From contig JADJQX010000007.1 in NCBI GenBank assembly GCA_016712525.1, positions 682,001-746,000 of the forward strand: a stretch of DNA of 64,000 nucleotides, written 5' to 3'. The stretch comes from Myxococcales bacterium. GTDB lineage: Bacteria > Myxococcota_A > Polyangia > Polyangiales > Polyangiaceae. The notes below the pieces were generated by a model, which worked only from the letters and a program-made list of their open reading frames with translations, was not told where the DNA came from and did not search any database. Shown here one piece after another: positions 37,354-46,133 of this stretch. Numbering within the stretch: the first letter of the stretch is position 1; each line of letters starts with the position of its first letter. A program made the translations under genes and the position numbers.

Positions 37354-38706
37354 TCAGCGGTGCGACGGGCGGTCGGCGGTGCGCACGGGGCTGTGCGACA
37401 CGCCGACCCCTTGGTAACGGAGGCCCGCTCGCGCGACCTCGTGGGGGCGCCAGATGTTGCGCGCGTCGACGAGCACCGGCGGCGCGTCGGGTGTGCCCTG
37501 GGCCATGCGGCGCTTCACCTCTTTGAAGTTCGGTGCGCGGTAGCTCCGCCACTCGGTGAGCAGGACGAGCGCGTGCGCGCCGTCGAGCGCGTCGTAGTCG
37601 CTGTCCTTCACGGTGACGCGGTCGCCCATGGCGGCGAGGAAGTTCGCGTTGCCCTCGGGATCGTGCCCGACCACGTTGGCGCCTTCGGCGAGGAGCACGT
37701 TGGCGAGCTTCACCGAGGGCGACTCGCGCACGTCGTCGGTCTCGGGTTTGAACGACAGACCCCAGAGGGCGATGGTCTTGCCTTTGAAGGTGCCGAGCAC
37801 GCGGCGGACGAGGCCCGCGATGAACGCGGCCTGCTCTTCGTTCGCGAGGTGGGTGGCCTCGGCGAGACGCATCGGGACCCCGTTGGCCTTGCCGAGCGCG
37901 GCGAGGGCCTGCACGTCCTTCGGGAAACACGACCCGCCGTAGCCGGGCCCCGCGTAGAGGTACTTCTTCCCGATGCGGGCGTCGGTGCCCACCCCGAGCC
38001 GCACGGCGTGCACGTCGGCGCCCGTCGCATGGCAGAGCCGGGACAGCTCGTTCATGAACGACACGCGCATCGCGAGCATGGCGTTCGATGCATACTTCAC
38101 GAGCTCGCTCGACCGGGGGTCGGTGACGACCACCCGCTCCCCCGAGAGCTGGAGGGGCGCGTAGAGATCGCGGAGGATCTGCCGGGCGTTCTCGCTCCTC
38201 GCGCCGAGCACGATGCGGTCGGGCTTGAAGAAGTCGGCGACCGCGTCGCCCTCTTTGAGAAACTCGGGGTTCGACACGACCTCGAGGTCGGCGTGGGCGT
38301 TCGCCACGTGACCTTGGAGGGCGTCGCAGGTGCCCACGGGCACGGTGCTCTTCACCACGACGAGGGCCGCGCGTTTGGCAAGCTTCGCGATCGTGTCGGC
38401 GGCGGCGAACACGGCGCTCACGTCGGCCGCACCGTCGGGCCGCGAAGGGGTGCCCACGGCGATGAAGTACGCGTCGGCCTCGTCGAACGGGGCGCGGACC
38501 TCGGTGGCGAACGCGAGGCGCTTCGAGCGCTGATTTCGGCGCACGAGGTCGGCGAGCCTCGGCTCGTAGATCGGAATCCGACCCTGCTCGAGCATGGCGA
38601 CACGCTCGGGGTCGATGTCCACCAAGAGGACCTCGTGACCGAGGTCGCTCAAGCCGGTGCCCGTGACGAGACCCACGTACCCCGCCCCGAAAACGACCAA
38701 ACGCAT
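37354..38706 (-). CDS. ugd: UDP-glucose 6-dehydrogenase
   Basis: A 450-residue enzyme with GAGYVG (7-12), GTPSRPDG, STVPVGT, SNPEFLKEG and the catalytic Cys260 in YGGSCFPKD, followed by the C-terminal domain SFKPETDDVRESP. It oxidises UDP-glucose twice to UDP-glucuronate with NAD. It is the first gene of a two-gene operon with the epimerase. A TAAGCA stretch is about 11 nt before ATG 38706. The 251-bp gap to the divergent SDR gene holds no other gene. Confidence 0.95.
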   Translation of the reverse strand: MRLVVFGAGYVGLVTGTGLSDLGHEVLLVDIDPERVAMLEQGRIPIYEPRLADLVRRNQRSKRLAFATEVRAPFDEADAYFIAVGTPSRPDGAADVSAVFAAADTIAKLAKRAALVVVKSTVPVGTCDALQGHVANAHADLEVVSNPEFLKEGDAVADFFKPDRIVLGARSENARQILRDLYAPLQLSGERVVVTDPRSSELVKYASNAMLAMRVSFMNELSRLCHATGADVHAVRLGVGTDARIGKKYLYAGPGYGGSCFPKDVQALAALGKANGVPMRLAEATHLANEEQAAFIAGLVRRVLGTFKGKTIALWGLSFKPETDDVRESPSVKLANVLLAEGANVVGHDPEGNANFLAAMGDRVTVKDSDYDALDGAHALVLLTEWRSYRAPNFKEVKRRMAQGTPDAPPVLVDARNIWRPHEVARAGLRYQGVGVSHSPVRTADRPSHR

Positions 38707-38957
38707 GATGGGAGCGCTGCTTAGCGCACAACGCGGCGGTTTTCACCGTGAAACGCCCGAAAGTACGTCCCCCGTGAGGCGCGTCACTCCGTGATGAGGT
38801 GATAAGTCTCGGCCGGCCCACGTACGCACGCTTGCGCGGGCTCGACGGCGCGCCGCCTCGGATCTTGATGCCATCTCCGAGGCGCTGCACTAGGTTCCGC
38901 TCGAACGTGTTCGGCCGGGCCCGAGGGGCGCGGCCTCTACCGAGGAGAAGGCTCTCT

Positions 38958-39725
38958 ATGAAGCTCGAAGATCTCAAGGTCATCGTCACCGGCGGCGCTC
39001 AGGGTATGGGGCGCACGTTCGCGCTCGCGCTCGTCGAGGCCGGGGCGAGCGTGGTCATCTGCGACGTGAACGAAGCGGGCCTCACCGAGACGAAAGAGGC
39101 GGCCGCCGGTAAGCGCGGCAAGCTCTTCGCCAAGAAGACCAACGTGGCGGACGAAGCCGAGAACGCGGCCCTCGTCGAGTTCGCGTTCAAGGAGATGGGC
39201 GGCCTCAACGGCCTCATCAACAACGCGGGCATCCTCCGTGACGGCCTCCTCGTGCGCAAAGACAAGGAGACCGGCGCCATCAAGAAGCTCTCGAAAGAGC
39301 AGTGGGACGCGGTCATCGGCGTGAACCTCACGGGGGCGACGCTCCTCACGCGCGACTTCGTGGCCAAGATGGTCGAGACCGGCACGAAGCCCGGCGTCAT
39401 CGTCAACATGTCGAGCGTCGCGCGCCACGGCAACCGTGGCCAGTCGAACTACACGGCGGCCAAGGCCGCCCTCGCCGCGAACACCGTCACCTGGGCGCGC
39501 GAGTTCGCGCCCTACGGCATCCGGGTCGGCGCGGTCGCCCCGGGCATGGTCGAGACCCCGATGACGCAGGGCATGAACCAGAAGGCCCGCGACGCGCTGG
39601 TCGCCGCGATCCCCGTGGGCCGCATCGGCGTCCCCGAGGATCTCTGGCTCGCCGTGAAGTTCGTGCTCGAGTGCGACTACTTCAACGGCCGCACGATCGA
39701 CGTGGACGGCGGCCTGTCGATGTGA
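38958..39725 (+). CDS. Short-chain dehydrogenase/reductase (FabG-like)
   Basis: A 255-residue classical SDR: TGGAQGMG (11-18), NNAG (88-91), catalytic Ser152/153, Tyr165 and Lys169 in NYTAAKAAL, and PGMVETPM. It would reduce a keto group or oxidise a hydroxyl with NAD(P). A 3-oxoacyl reductase or a 3-hydroxyacyl-CoA dehydrogenase is likely from the overall pattern. A GAGGAGAAGG Shine-Dalgarno lies upstream of ATG 38958. It is monocistronic and divergent from ugd. Confidence 0.9.
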   Translation: MKLEDLKVIVTGGAQGMGRTFALALVEAGASVVICDVNEAGLTETKEAAAGKRGKLFAKKTNVADEAENAALVEFAFKEMGGLNGLINNAGILRDGLLVRKDKETGAIKKLSKEQWDAVIGVNLTGATLLTRDFVAKMVETGTKPGVIVNMSSVARHGNRGQSNYTAAKAALAANTVTWAREFAPYGIRVGAVAPGMVETPMTQGMNQKARDALVAAIPVGRIGVPEDLWLAVKFVLECDYFNGRTIDVDGGLSM

Positions 39726-39836
39726 GGGTACGTACGGCGAGGTAGGGGCTACATCGGCCTTATTTGGCGTCGTTCTCGGCACTTCGGCGGGGCAATCTTG
39801 TTGCGCGCGCGGAGGCTCGGGGTAGAACGCGTCTCG

Positions 39837-41189
39837 ATGAAGTCCCTCCTCTCCGTAGCTTCGATCGGCGCCGCGGCCCTGCTCGCCGGCGCCGTCGTGT
39901 TCGCGTGTGGGTCCGATGGTCGCCAGGTGTTCGACGACGACGGCGGGGGTGGCGGAATCCTCCCGACCGGGGACGCGTCGGGCACCTTCGACCCGACGGA
40001 CGCGGGGAACGAGGCGGGCAAACCGGTGGCTGCGGGCTATTTGCTCGGCAAGGTCACCGCGCCCGAGGGCACCGTGCCCATCAGCCAAGCGCTCGTCTAC
40101 CTCACGGATCGTGTGCCGGACCCGATCCCCGAGAAGGCCTACTGCGACACGTGCGTGAAGCTCACGGCGCTCGAGGGCTACGGCTACACCAAGCCTGACG
40201 GCTCGTTCGAGGTCCCCGCCTACAAGACGGGCAAGCAGTACATCGTCGTGCAGAAGGGCCAGTTCCGTCGCGTGCGCGAGATCAACGTGCTCGCCGGAGA
40301 CCAACGCGTCGACGTGAACGTCACGCGCCTCCCCTCGAAGAACGACGCGGCCGCGGGCGACACCATCCCCAAGATCGCCATGGTCGTGGGCGGCGCCGAC
40401 CGCATCGACGAGACCATGAAGAAGCTCGGGATCGAGGAGTTTTACCGCTACGGCGACACGCCTCCGGGCTTCCCCATCCCGCTCCCGAGCGGCCCCGGCA
40501 TCAAGACGGGCAAGAGCGCGAACGACCTCATGGGGTCGGCCGGCGAGCTGTCGGCGAACCACATCGTCCTGCTCCCGTGCGCGTCCTTCGGGTACACCCG
40601 TAACGAGACGAGCGGCGGCTTCACCTGCGGTGGCCCCACCTCCGGCCAGAAGACGGCGCTCAAGTCGTACGTCGACGGCGGAGGCAAGCTCTACGTGACC
40701 GACTTCTCCTACGAGGCCGTGCGCCAGACCTGGCCGGGCTTCATCACCTGGTTCGACGCAGGAATGCGCCCGCTCCCCGACAACAGCACGGGGCTCGGCA
40801 CGGCCTGCCGCGGCGGCGCCGAGGACACACCCGGCGTCATCGGAGATCAGGGCCTCAAAGACTGGATGACCGCGATCGGCAACGGCAACGTCACCCTCGA
40901 GGCGAGCTGGTCGCGTATCCAGAAGGTGACCCCGCAGCCGGGCGTCGACCCGACGGGAAAGCCCATCACCATCACGCCGAAGGTGTGGATGTCGTCCCAG
41001 GTGGGGGGCCAGACGTACCCGGCCACGGTGAGCTTCGAGCAAAAGTGCGGGCGCGTGCTCATGAGCTCGTACCACTGCGAGGGGGACTCGGGCTCGGGCC
41101 TCATCGCGCAGGAAAAGGCCCTCCTCTACATCCTGCTCGAGGTCGGCGTGTGCGTGGGCGATCTGCCGCCGCCGCCGCCGCCTCGCTGA
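39837..41189 (+). CDS. Lipoprotein with carboxypeptidase-regulatory-like N-region
   Basis: A 450-residue lipoprotein (signal peptide ending VVFACG). After a Gly/Asp linker comes a beta-sandwich-like region (LLGKVTAPEG, SQALVYLTDRVPDP ... DGSFEVPAYKTGKQYIVV), which resembles a carboxypeptidase-regulatory domain. A larger C-terminal domain with AMVVGGADRIDETMKKLG, YVDGGGKLYVTDFSYEA follows; it looks like the glutamine-amidotransferase-like fold used for substrate binding, but no catalytic residues are certain. It ends with a run of six prolines. TAGAAC is 8 nt before ATG 39837. Conserved type in myxobacteria; function unknown. Confidence 0.65.
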   Translation: MKSLLSVASIGAAALLAGAVVFACGSDGRQVFDDDGGGGGILPTGDASGTFDPTDAGNEAGKPVAAGYLLGKVTAPEGTVPISQALVYLTDRVPDPIPEKAYCDTCVKLTALEGYGYTKPDGSFEVPAYKTGKQYIVVQKGQFRRVREINVLAGDQRVDVNVTRLPSKNDAAAGDTIPKIAMVVGGADRIDETMKKLGIEEFYRYGDTPPGFPIPLPSGPGIKTGKSANDLMGSAGELSANHIVLLPCASFGYTRNETSGGFTCGGPTSGQKTALKSYVDGGGKLYVTDFSYEAVRQTWPGFITWFDAGMRPLPDNSTGLGTACRGGAEDTPGVIGDQGLKDWMTAIGNGNVTLEASWSRIQKVTPQPGVDPTGKPITITPKVWMSSQVGGQTYPATVSFEQKCGRVLMSSYHCEGDSGSGLIAQEKALLYILLEVGVCVGDLPPPPPPR

Positions 41190-41217
41190 GCCTTCCCCGA
41201 TCACCGGGCCACGAGCA

Positions 41218-41247
41218 AACCGCCGCGGGAGAGCCCTCGCGGCGGTT
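41218..41247. terminator. Bidirectional intrinsic terminator
   Basis: AACCGCCGCG (41218-41227) and CGCGGCGGTT (41238-41247) form a perfect 10-bp stem with a 10-nt loop. It lies between the convergent lipoprotein and glutaredoxin genes, 28 bp and 16 bp from their stops. T-containing sequence (TTCGTCGTTT) follows on the plus strand. It should end both transcripts. Confidence 0.6.
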
Positions 41248-41263
41248 CGTCGTTTCGGCGTGA

Positions 41264-41584
41264 CTAGCTCGCGGTTTTGTACGGGGCGAGCTCCTTGGCG
41301 AGCTCTCCGGAGGCGTGCATCTCCGTCACGATGTCGCACCCGCCGAGGAACTTCCCACCCACGTAGAGCTGCGGGATCGTGGGCCAGTTCGAGAACTCCT
41401 TGATGCCTTGGCGGATGACCGGGTCGGCGAGCACGTTGACGGTCTCGAACGGCACGCCCTCGCGCTTGAGCACGTCGACGACCCGGCTCGAGAAGCCGCA
41501 CTGAGGAAACGATTTCGAGCCCTTCATGAACAGAAGGACCTTGTGCTGGGCGATGAGGCTCGCGATGTGCGCTTGAACGTCCAT
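41264..41584 (-). CDS. grxD: Monothiol glutaredoxin
   Basis: A 106-residue Grx4-type protein with the CGFS active site (Cys29), the KGSKSFPQ lead-in, the WPTIPQLYV cis-proline strand and GGCDIVTEM. Such proteins carry or transfer [2Fe-2S] clusters with glutathione. The length is complete. It stands alone and converges on the lipoprotein gene across a strong terminator. The 238 bp upstream (to 41822) hold no other gene that I can support. Confidence 0.95.
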   Translation of the reverse strand: MDVQAHIASLIAQHKVLLFMKGSKSFPQCGFSSRVVDVLKREGVPFETVNVLADPVIRQGIKEFSNWPTIPQLYVGGKFLGGCDIVTEMHASGELAKELAPYKTAS

Positions 41585-41822
41585 GGGAGGGGATGTGCCC
41601 TCGCGCGCTCCGGGAAGCAAGGCCCACGAGCGGCCCGCGAGGGGGTCGATGTCCCTGGCTCCGGCGCCGCGCCACCTGCGAGCAGCACAGCGTGTCGCCG
41701 GCGAGGTCCCGCGCCCCCGCCGCCCCCCGCGGCGCGAAAAATGCGTCGGAACCCCTGGAAACTCGTTGCGAAATGGCCAAAGGTCGCGCATTCCATGAAA
41801 GTGACAGGCGTGTGACGAAACG

Positions 41823-43337
41823 ATGGCGACCTTGAACCTCACGTCCGAGAGCGCAGTCGCGCCCGAGGCCCTCGCGAGCGAGCCTTCTCCGCTCCGGGTC
41901 GGCGTGCACGACGCCTCGCGCGTGGAGTGGAGCGTGTCTCTCCCGCTCCCTACCGATCGCCGGCCCGTGAAGTTCGCGATCGAGGTTCGCCTCAAGGTGC
42001 CCGAGAACGCCTTCGTCGAGCACGCGCCGTGGAAGCAGCTGCAGCACTACACGAGGCTCGACGGCCCGCAGGCGGCGCTCGTCGGTGACGTGTGCTCGAT
42101 CGACGAGCTTCGGCGGAACGTGCTGGCCTCGGCGAGCCGCGTCTCGCGCGAGAGCGACGCCTTCTCTCGGCACTGCCGGCTCGCCAGCGCGCTCTTTGCC
42201 ACCGCGAGGACGACCGAGCTCGACGGCCAGCTCACGTCCTCGGTGGACGCCGCGGTGCAGGCCGTCGACGACGCCAGGGAGCGCCTCACGAGGCCCCAAG
42301 CCGGCGAGGCCGACGAGGTGGCCCGCGAGCGTCGGCTCGTCGACGAGTACCTGAGCGTGCGCCTGCTCGAGATGCTCGGGGCCGCGGAGCGCTCCCTCGG
42401 GGTGCTGTCGTCGTCGCGTTCGCCGCACGCCCCCGAGCTCGCCCCCGTCGTCGCTGCGGCCGAAGCACGCCTCGGCCAGGCCACGGCCGCCGAGTTCGAG
42501 CACCGCGCCGAGCGTGGCTACGTGAAGGCCGATCCGTCGAAGCCGAAGGCGCTCGAGACGTACCTCCACCGCACGAGCCAGCTGAAAAAACACTTCCAAG
42601 AGGTGCTCTTCCTCGACGCCGAGACGGTGCACGTCGTCGATCGGCTGTCGCACCTCGCGGCCGCCTTGGTCGCCGTGCTCGCCTCCACGTGGGCGTTCGG
42701 CTGGCAGCTCGCCCTGCTCGACCAGGGCCTCTCGGCGAAGGCGCGCTTCGGGTCGGGTCTCACCACGGTGGCGCTCGTGGCGGGCCTCATCTACGCCACG
42801 AAGGATCGCCTCAAAGAGGTCGGCCGGAACTTCCTCGCGAAGAAGCTCAACGACGTCTACGACGTCCAGCGCCTCACCCGGTTCCGCGCTCCGTCGAGGC
42901 GGCTCCGCGGGCGCGACGTGATCGTCTCGGCGAGCGAGTGTTTCAAGCAGTCGACAGAGCGGCTGCCCGATCCGCTGAACCCCGAGAGCGGCGCGAGCGT
43001 GCCGTTCTCGGTCATCGTCTACAAGAGCCGAGGCACCGTGCGTCCTCAGCGCGAGCTCTTGTCGTCCGGCGTGCGCCGGGTGAAGCACGTGTTCCGCTAC
43101 GACCTGTCGCCGTTCTTCGGCCGCCTCGACGACGCGACCAAACCCGTGCCGGTGCTCTGCCCCGAGACCCGCAAGGTGCGCTTCATCGACGCCCCGAAGG
43201 CCTACCGCTTGCCTTTCGAGGTGCGCGTGACGTGCGGGGCGCGCACCACCGTCGAAGAGACGGTGCTCGTCGTCCACAAGCGGGGGCTCGACCGCGTGGA
43301 GCGAGCCGACGAGGACTTCGCGCCCCTCGAAGCGTGA
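41823..43337 (+). CDS. Membrane protein of unknown function
   Basis: A 504-residue protein not recognised. The N-terminal 260 residues are soluble and mostly helical with Ala/Arg/Glu periodicity. Two membrane segments follow close together (about 278-300, LAAALVAVLASTWAFGWQLALL; and about 312-330, LTTVALVAGLIYAT). The C-terminal 170 residues are soluble and end beta-rich (YRLPFEVRVTCGAR). The hairpin topology suggests both large parts lie on the same side, probably the cytoplasm. It has no operon partner. Confidence 0.65.
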   Translation: MATLNLTSESAVAPEALASEPSPLRVGVHDASRVEWSVSLPLPTDRRPVKFAIEVRLKVPENAFVEHAPWKQLQHYTRLDGPQAALVGDVCSIDELRRNVLASASRVSRESDAFSRHCRLASALFATARTTELDGQLTSSVDAAVQAVDDARERLTRPQAGEADEVARERRLVDEYLSVRLLEMLGAAERSLGVLSSSRSPHAPELAPVVAAAEARLGQATAAEFEHRAERGYVKADPSKPKALETYLHRTSQLKKHFQEVLFLDAETVHVVDRLSHLAAALVAVLASTWAFGWQLALLDQGLSAKARFGSGLTTVALVAGLIYATKDRLKEVGRNFLAKKLNDVYDVQRLTRFRAPSRRLRGRDVIVSASECFKQSTERLPDPLNPESGASVPFSVIVYKSRGTVRPQRELLSSGVRRVKHVFRYDLSPFFGRLDDATKPVPVLCPETRKVRFIDAPKAYRLPFEVRVTCGARTTVEETVLVVHKRGLDRVERADEDFAPLEA

Positions 43338-43385
43338 GGTGAAAGCAGTACGCGATCGGCCCAGGCTCGGCTAGCGTCCGCGCCC

Positions 43386-45170
43386 GTGTCGAACCCCAAG
43401 GTTTTTCCCGATTTCGACGATAGGTGGATTCTGCACCTTTCGGACGACCTCGTCGTCGTCGACAAGCCCCCGGGCGTTCCGACGCAGGCCCCGAGCCCCG
43501 ACGAGCCCGACGACCTCGTGGTTCGGCTCGGGAGATACCTCGACGAGCGCGGCCTCGGCACCTACCTCGGCGTCCACCAGCGCCTCGATCGGGACACGAG
43601 CGGCGTCATGGTGCTCACGAGGCGCAAGGAGGCGAACGCCGAGCTCTCGCGCCTCTTCGAGGGTCGCGGCGTCGAGAAGGCGTACGTGGCGCTCGCGCGC
43701 GCGGGTCTCGGCAAGCGCACGCTCTCCGACGAGCTCGACAAGGGGGAAGGCGGCACGATGATCGTGGTCGGGCGCGGGCGCGGAAAGCTCGCCGTCACCC
43801 ACGTGAACGAGAAACAGGGGGCCGCTGGGCGCGCGCGCTACGACCTACGGCTCGAGACGGGGAGGACTCACCAGGCGAGGGCTCAGCTGGCCCACGCCCG
43901 GGCCCCCATCGCCGGGGACCGGCTCTACGCAGGGCCCTTGGCGCCCCGGCTCATGCTCCACGCTGCGACGCTCGTCTTGCCCCTCCCGGGCGCAGCTCCC
44001 CTCCGGTTCTCGGCGCCCCTCCCGCGCGCGTTCGAGCGCTGGCTTCGGCGAGGGCACATGGGGCGCGCCGTCTACGACGACGGCGAGGCCTTGGCGGACG
44101 CGCTCGAGGTGGCGAAAAACCTTCGATTTTCGCTCGGTCGGAGCGAGTCGACCACGTGCTTTCGCCTGGTCAACGAGGGGGGCGACGCGCTCCCGCACCT
44201 CGCCGTCGACGTGTACGGCGAGCACGCCGTCGTCCAGCTCTACGACGACGGCGAGGGCCTATGGGAGGAGCGGAGCCGCGTCGATCGCGTGCTCGACGCC
44301 GTGAGCCAGATGGGCTTCGCCGGCGTCTACCTGAAGAACCGACCCCGCCAAGCGAACGTGCTCGTCGACACCCGTCGCGACGAGCTCGCCCCCAAGGTAG
44401 CCTCGCGGGGCGCCGACGCCGCGGATCCGCTCGTCGTGCTCGAGGAGGGAGTGCCGTTCGCCGTGCGGCTCGGCGACGGGCTCTCGACGGGCATCTTCCT
44501 CGATCAGCGCAGGAATCGCCGCCTCCTCCGCGCGACCGCCGAGGGCGCTCGTGTGCTGAACCTCTTCTCGTACACGTGCGGGTTCAGCATCGCGGCGGCG
44601 CTCGGCGGCGCCAAGGAGACCGTGAGCGTCGATGCGTCCCTCGCCGCGCTCGAGCGGGGGCGCGAAGGTCTCCGTCTCGCGTCCGCCCCACCTGAGGGGC
44701 AGCACAAGCTCGTCGGGGACGACGCGTTCTCCTACCTCGAGCGGGCGAAGAAGCGAGGGGAGGTCTTCGACGTGGTCGTGCTCGACCCACCGAGCTACTC
44801 GACGTCGAAGAAGCGCCGCTTCGTCGCGGAGCAACACTACGGAGAGCTCGCGGAGAAGGCGCTCTCGGTGCTCGCTCCGGGGGGCAGGCTCTTCGCGTCG
44901 ACGAACCATCGTGGGATCTCACGGGCCAAGCTCCGGCGCATGCTGTTCGCCGCGGCAGAAGCGGCCGCGCGGCCCGTCGCGCAGATCAAAGACCTCCCGC
45001 ACGGGAGCGATCACCCGCCCGAGCCCGGGGCCGAGCCCAACATGAAGGCCATGCTCGTCACGCTCGCGCGCCCGGGCGAGGCCGTGAAAACGGCGCCTCC
45101 CAAGTCTCCGAAAACAATCGGAAATCGGGCCCGTGGTGGGCGCCCCGAAAAAAAGCGGCGGCCCGTGTAA
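43386..45170 (+). CDS. Pseudouridine synthase fused to class I rRNA methyltransferase
   Basis: A 594-residue fusion. The N-terminal half (about 15-220) is an RluA-type pseudouridine synthase: DKPPGVPTQ, then HQRLDRDTSG with the catalytic Asp68, and LETGRTHQARAQLAHA. The C-terminal half (about 250-570) is an RlmI/RlmK-type methyltransferase: GIFLDQRRNRRLL, LNLFSYTCGFSIAAALGG (SAM motif I) and VVLDPPSYS (motif IV). The two activities normally lie in separate proteins, so this enzyme may modify neighbouring sites of rRNA in one visit. TAGCGT is 8 nt before the GTG at 43386. The tail is Lys/Arg-rich and may bind RNA. Confidence 0.88.
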   Translation: MSNPKVFPDFDDRWILHLSDDLVVVDKPPGVPTQAPSPDEPDDLVVRLGRYLDERGLGTYLGVHQRLDRDTSGVMVLTRRKEANAELSRLFEGRGVEKAYVALARAGLGKRTLSDELDKGEGGTMIVVGRGRGKLAVTHVNEKQGAAGRARYDLRLETGRTHQARAQLAHARAPIAGDRLYAGPLAPRLMLHAATLVLPLPGAAPLRFSAPLPRAFERWLRRGHMGRAVYDDGEALADALEVAKNLRFSLGRSESTTCFRLVNEGGDALPHLAVDVYGEHAVVQLYDDGEGLWEERSRVDRVLDAVSQMGFAGVYLKNRPRQANVLVDTRRDELAPKVASRGADAADPLVVLEEGVPFAVRLGDGLSTGIFLDQRRNRRLLRATAEGARVLNLFSYTCGFSIAAALGGAKETVSVDASLAALERGREGLRLASAPPEGQHKLVGDDAFSYLERAKKRGEVFDVVVLDPPSYSTSKKRRFVAEQHYGELAEKALSVLAPGGRLFASTNHRGISRAKLRRMLFAAAEAAARPVAQIKDLPHGSDHPPEPGAEPNMKAMLVTLARPGEAVKTAPPKSPKTIGNRARGGRPEKKRRPV

Positions 45171-45215
45171 GGCTGGGGCTCCGCCGCCGTTCGGCCATCA
45201 CCACGGAGGATGACG

Positions 45216-46121
45216 ATGCGGAAGCACAGCGCCTGGGTTCTTGCGATTCTGACGATGTTGACGGGCTGTGGCGGCGGCGCGGGCTACGGCTCACGCCCCC
45301 CGAGCGAGGCCCCCTCGAGCGCGAAGTCTCCCTCGTACGCCGCGGAGGCCTCGGCCGACGGTCCCTCCGGCGCCGCTCCCTCCGCGCCCCCCGCGCCCGC
45401 CGAATTCGGTGGCGCACGCGCTTCGGCGGACCGCCCGTCGCAGCCGTCGCCCCAGAGCCGCCCCGGCCTCGGCACCGAGTGGGGAGAGGCGCGAAGGTCC
45501 GAGGTGCGCGACGTCGCCTTCGTCCGCTCCGATGCGTCCCGCCCGTTCGCCCTCGCGACCATTCACTACAACGACCGCGCCGGTGTCGACGCGCTCATCT
45601 CGCTCGACGAGCGCCGTGGGCGCACCTTCCGCGAGGTCCCCGCGGGCAACGGCATGATCTCGGTGTCCATCCGCGACGGGTCCGGGGATCCCCTCGAGGC
45701 GGTGCGGTTCGGCGAGCGAACCTACGTCATCGGCCAGGCCGGGGAGCGCTACACGATCGTGCTCCAGAACCGCACGGGTCACCGGTTCGAGGCGGTCGGG
45801 ACGGTGGACGGGCTCGACGTCGTGAACGGCCAGCCGGGCTCGCTCGACCATCGTGGGTACGTGCTCAACCCGCATGCGACCCTGGAAATCGAAGGGTTTC
45901 GACAGAGCGCGACGCAGGTCGCGACCTTCCGCTTCGGGCGCGTCGCCGACTCGTACGCCGCCCAGACCGGGACCGCCCGCAACGTCGGGGTCATCGGCGT
46001 GGCGTTCTTCTCGGAGCGCGGGGACTCGTTCTCCGACGATCGCGACACCCGACTCCGCGACACCGCGAACCCGTTCCCCGCCTCGGATCCGCGCTTCGCC
46101 AAGCCGCCGCCCGGGAGGTGA
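45216..46121 (+). CDS. Lipoprotein of unknown function
   Basis: A 301-residue lipoprotein (signal peptide ending LTGCG). A Ser/Pro/Ala-rich linker of about 80 residues follows, then a beta-rich domain with RFGERTYVIGQAGERYTIVLQNRTGHRFE and a further strand pair. This resembles a periplasmic domain seen in other myxobacterial lipoproteins, without known function. GGAGG at 45205-45209 is correctly spaced for ATG 45216 and too close for 45210. It converges on the permease gene with 12 bp between the stops. Confidence 0.7.
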   Translation: MRKHSAWVLAILTMLTGCGGGAGYGSRPPSEAPSSAKSPSYAAEASADGPSGAAPSAPPAPAEFGGARASADRPSQPSPQSRPGLGTEWGEARRSEVRDVAFVRSDASRPFALATIHYNDRAGVDALISLDERRGRTFREVPAGNGMISVSIRDGSGDPLEAVRFGERTYVIGQAGERYTIVLQNRTGHRFEAVGTVDGLDVVNGQPGSLDHRGYVLNPHATLEIEGFRQSATQVATFRFGRVADSYAAQTGTARNVGVIGVAFFSERGDSFSDDRDTRLRDTANPFPASDPRFAKPPPGR

Positions 46122-46133
46122 GCGCGGCTCCGA

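Noticed and set aside
37352..38989. Continuation of the epimerase frame upstream of 37351 into an 866-codon open frame
   Set aside because: This part lies over the true ugd gene in another frame and is Arg/Pro-rich without motifs; the epimerase begins at ATG 37351.
41168..41183. (CCG)n run as a microsatellite or CRISPR-like repeat
   Set aside because: It encodes the short proline tail of the lipoprotein and has no spacer structure.
45155..45187. GCGGCGG ... CCGCCGC stem at the end of the pseudouridine synthase-methyltransferase gene
   Set aside because: Loop is long, the stem starts inside the coding region and no T-run follows; not a convincing terminator.
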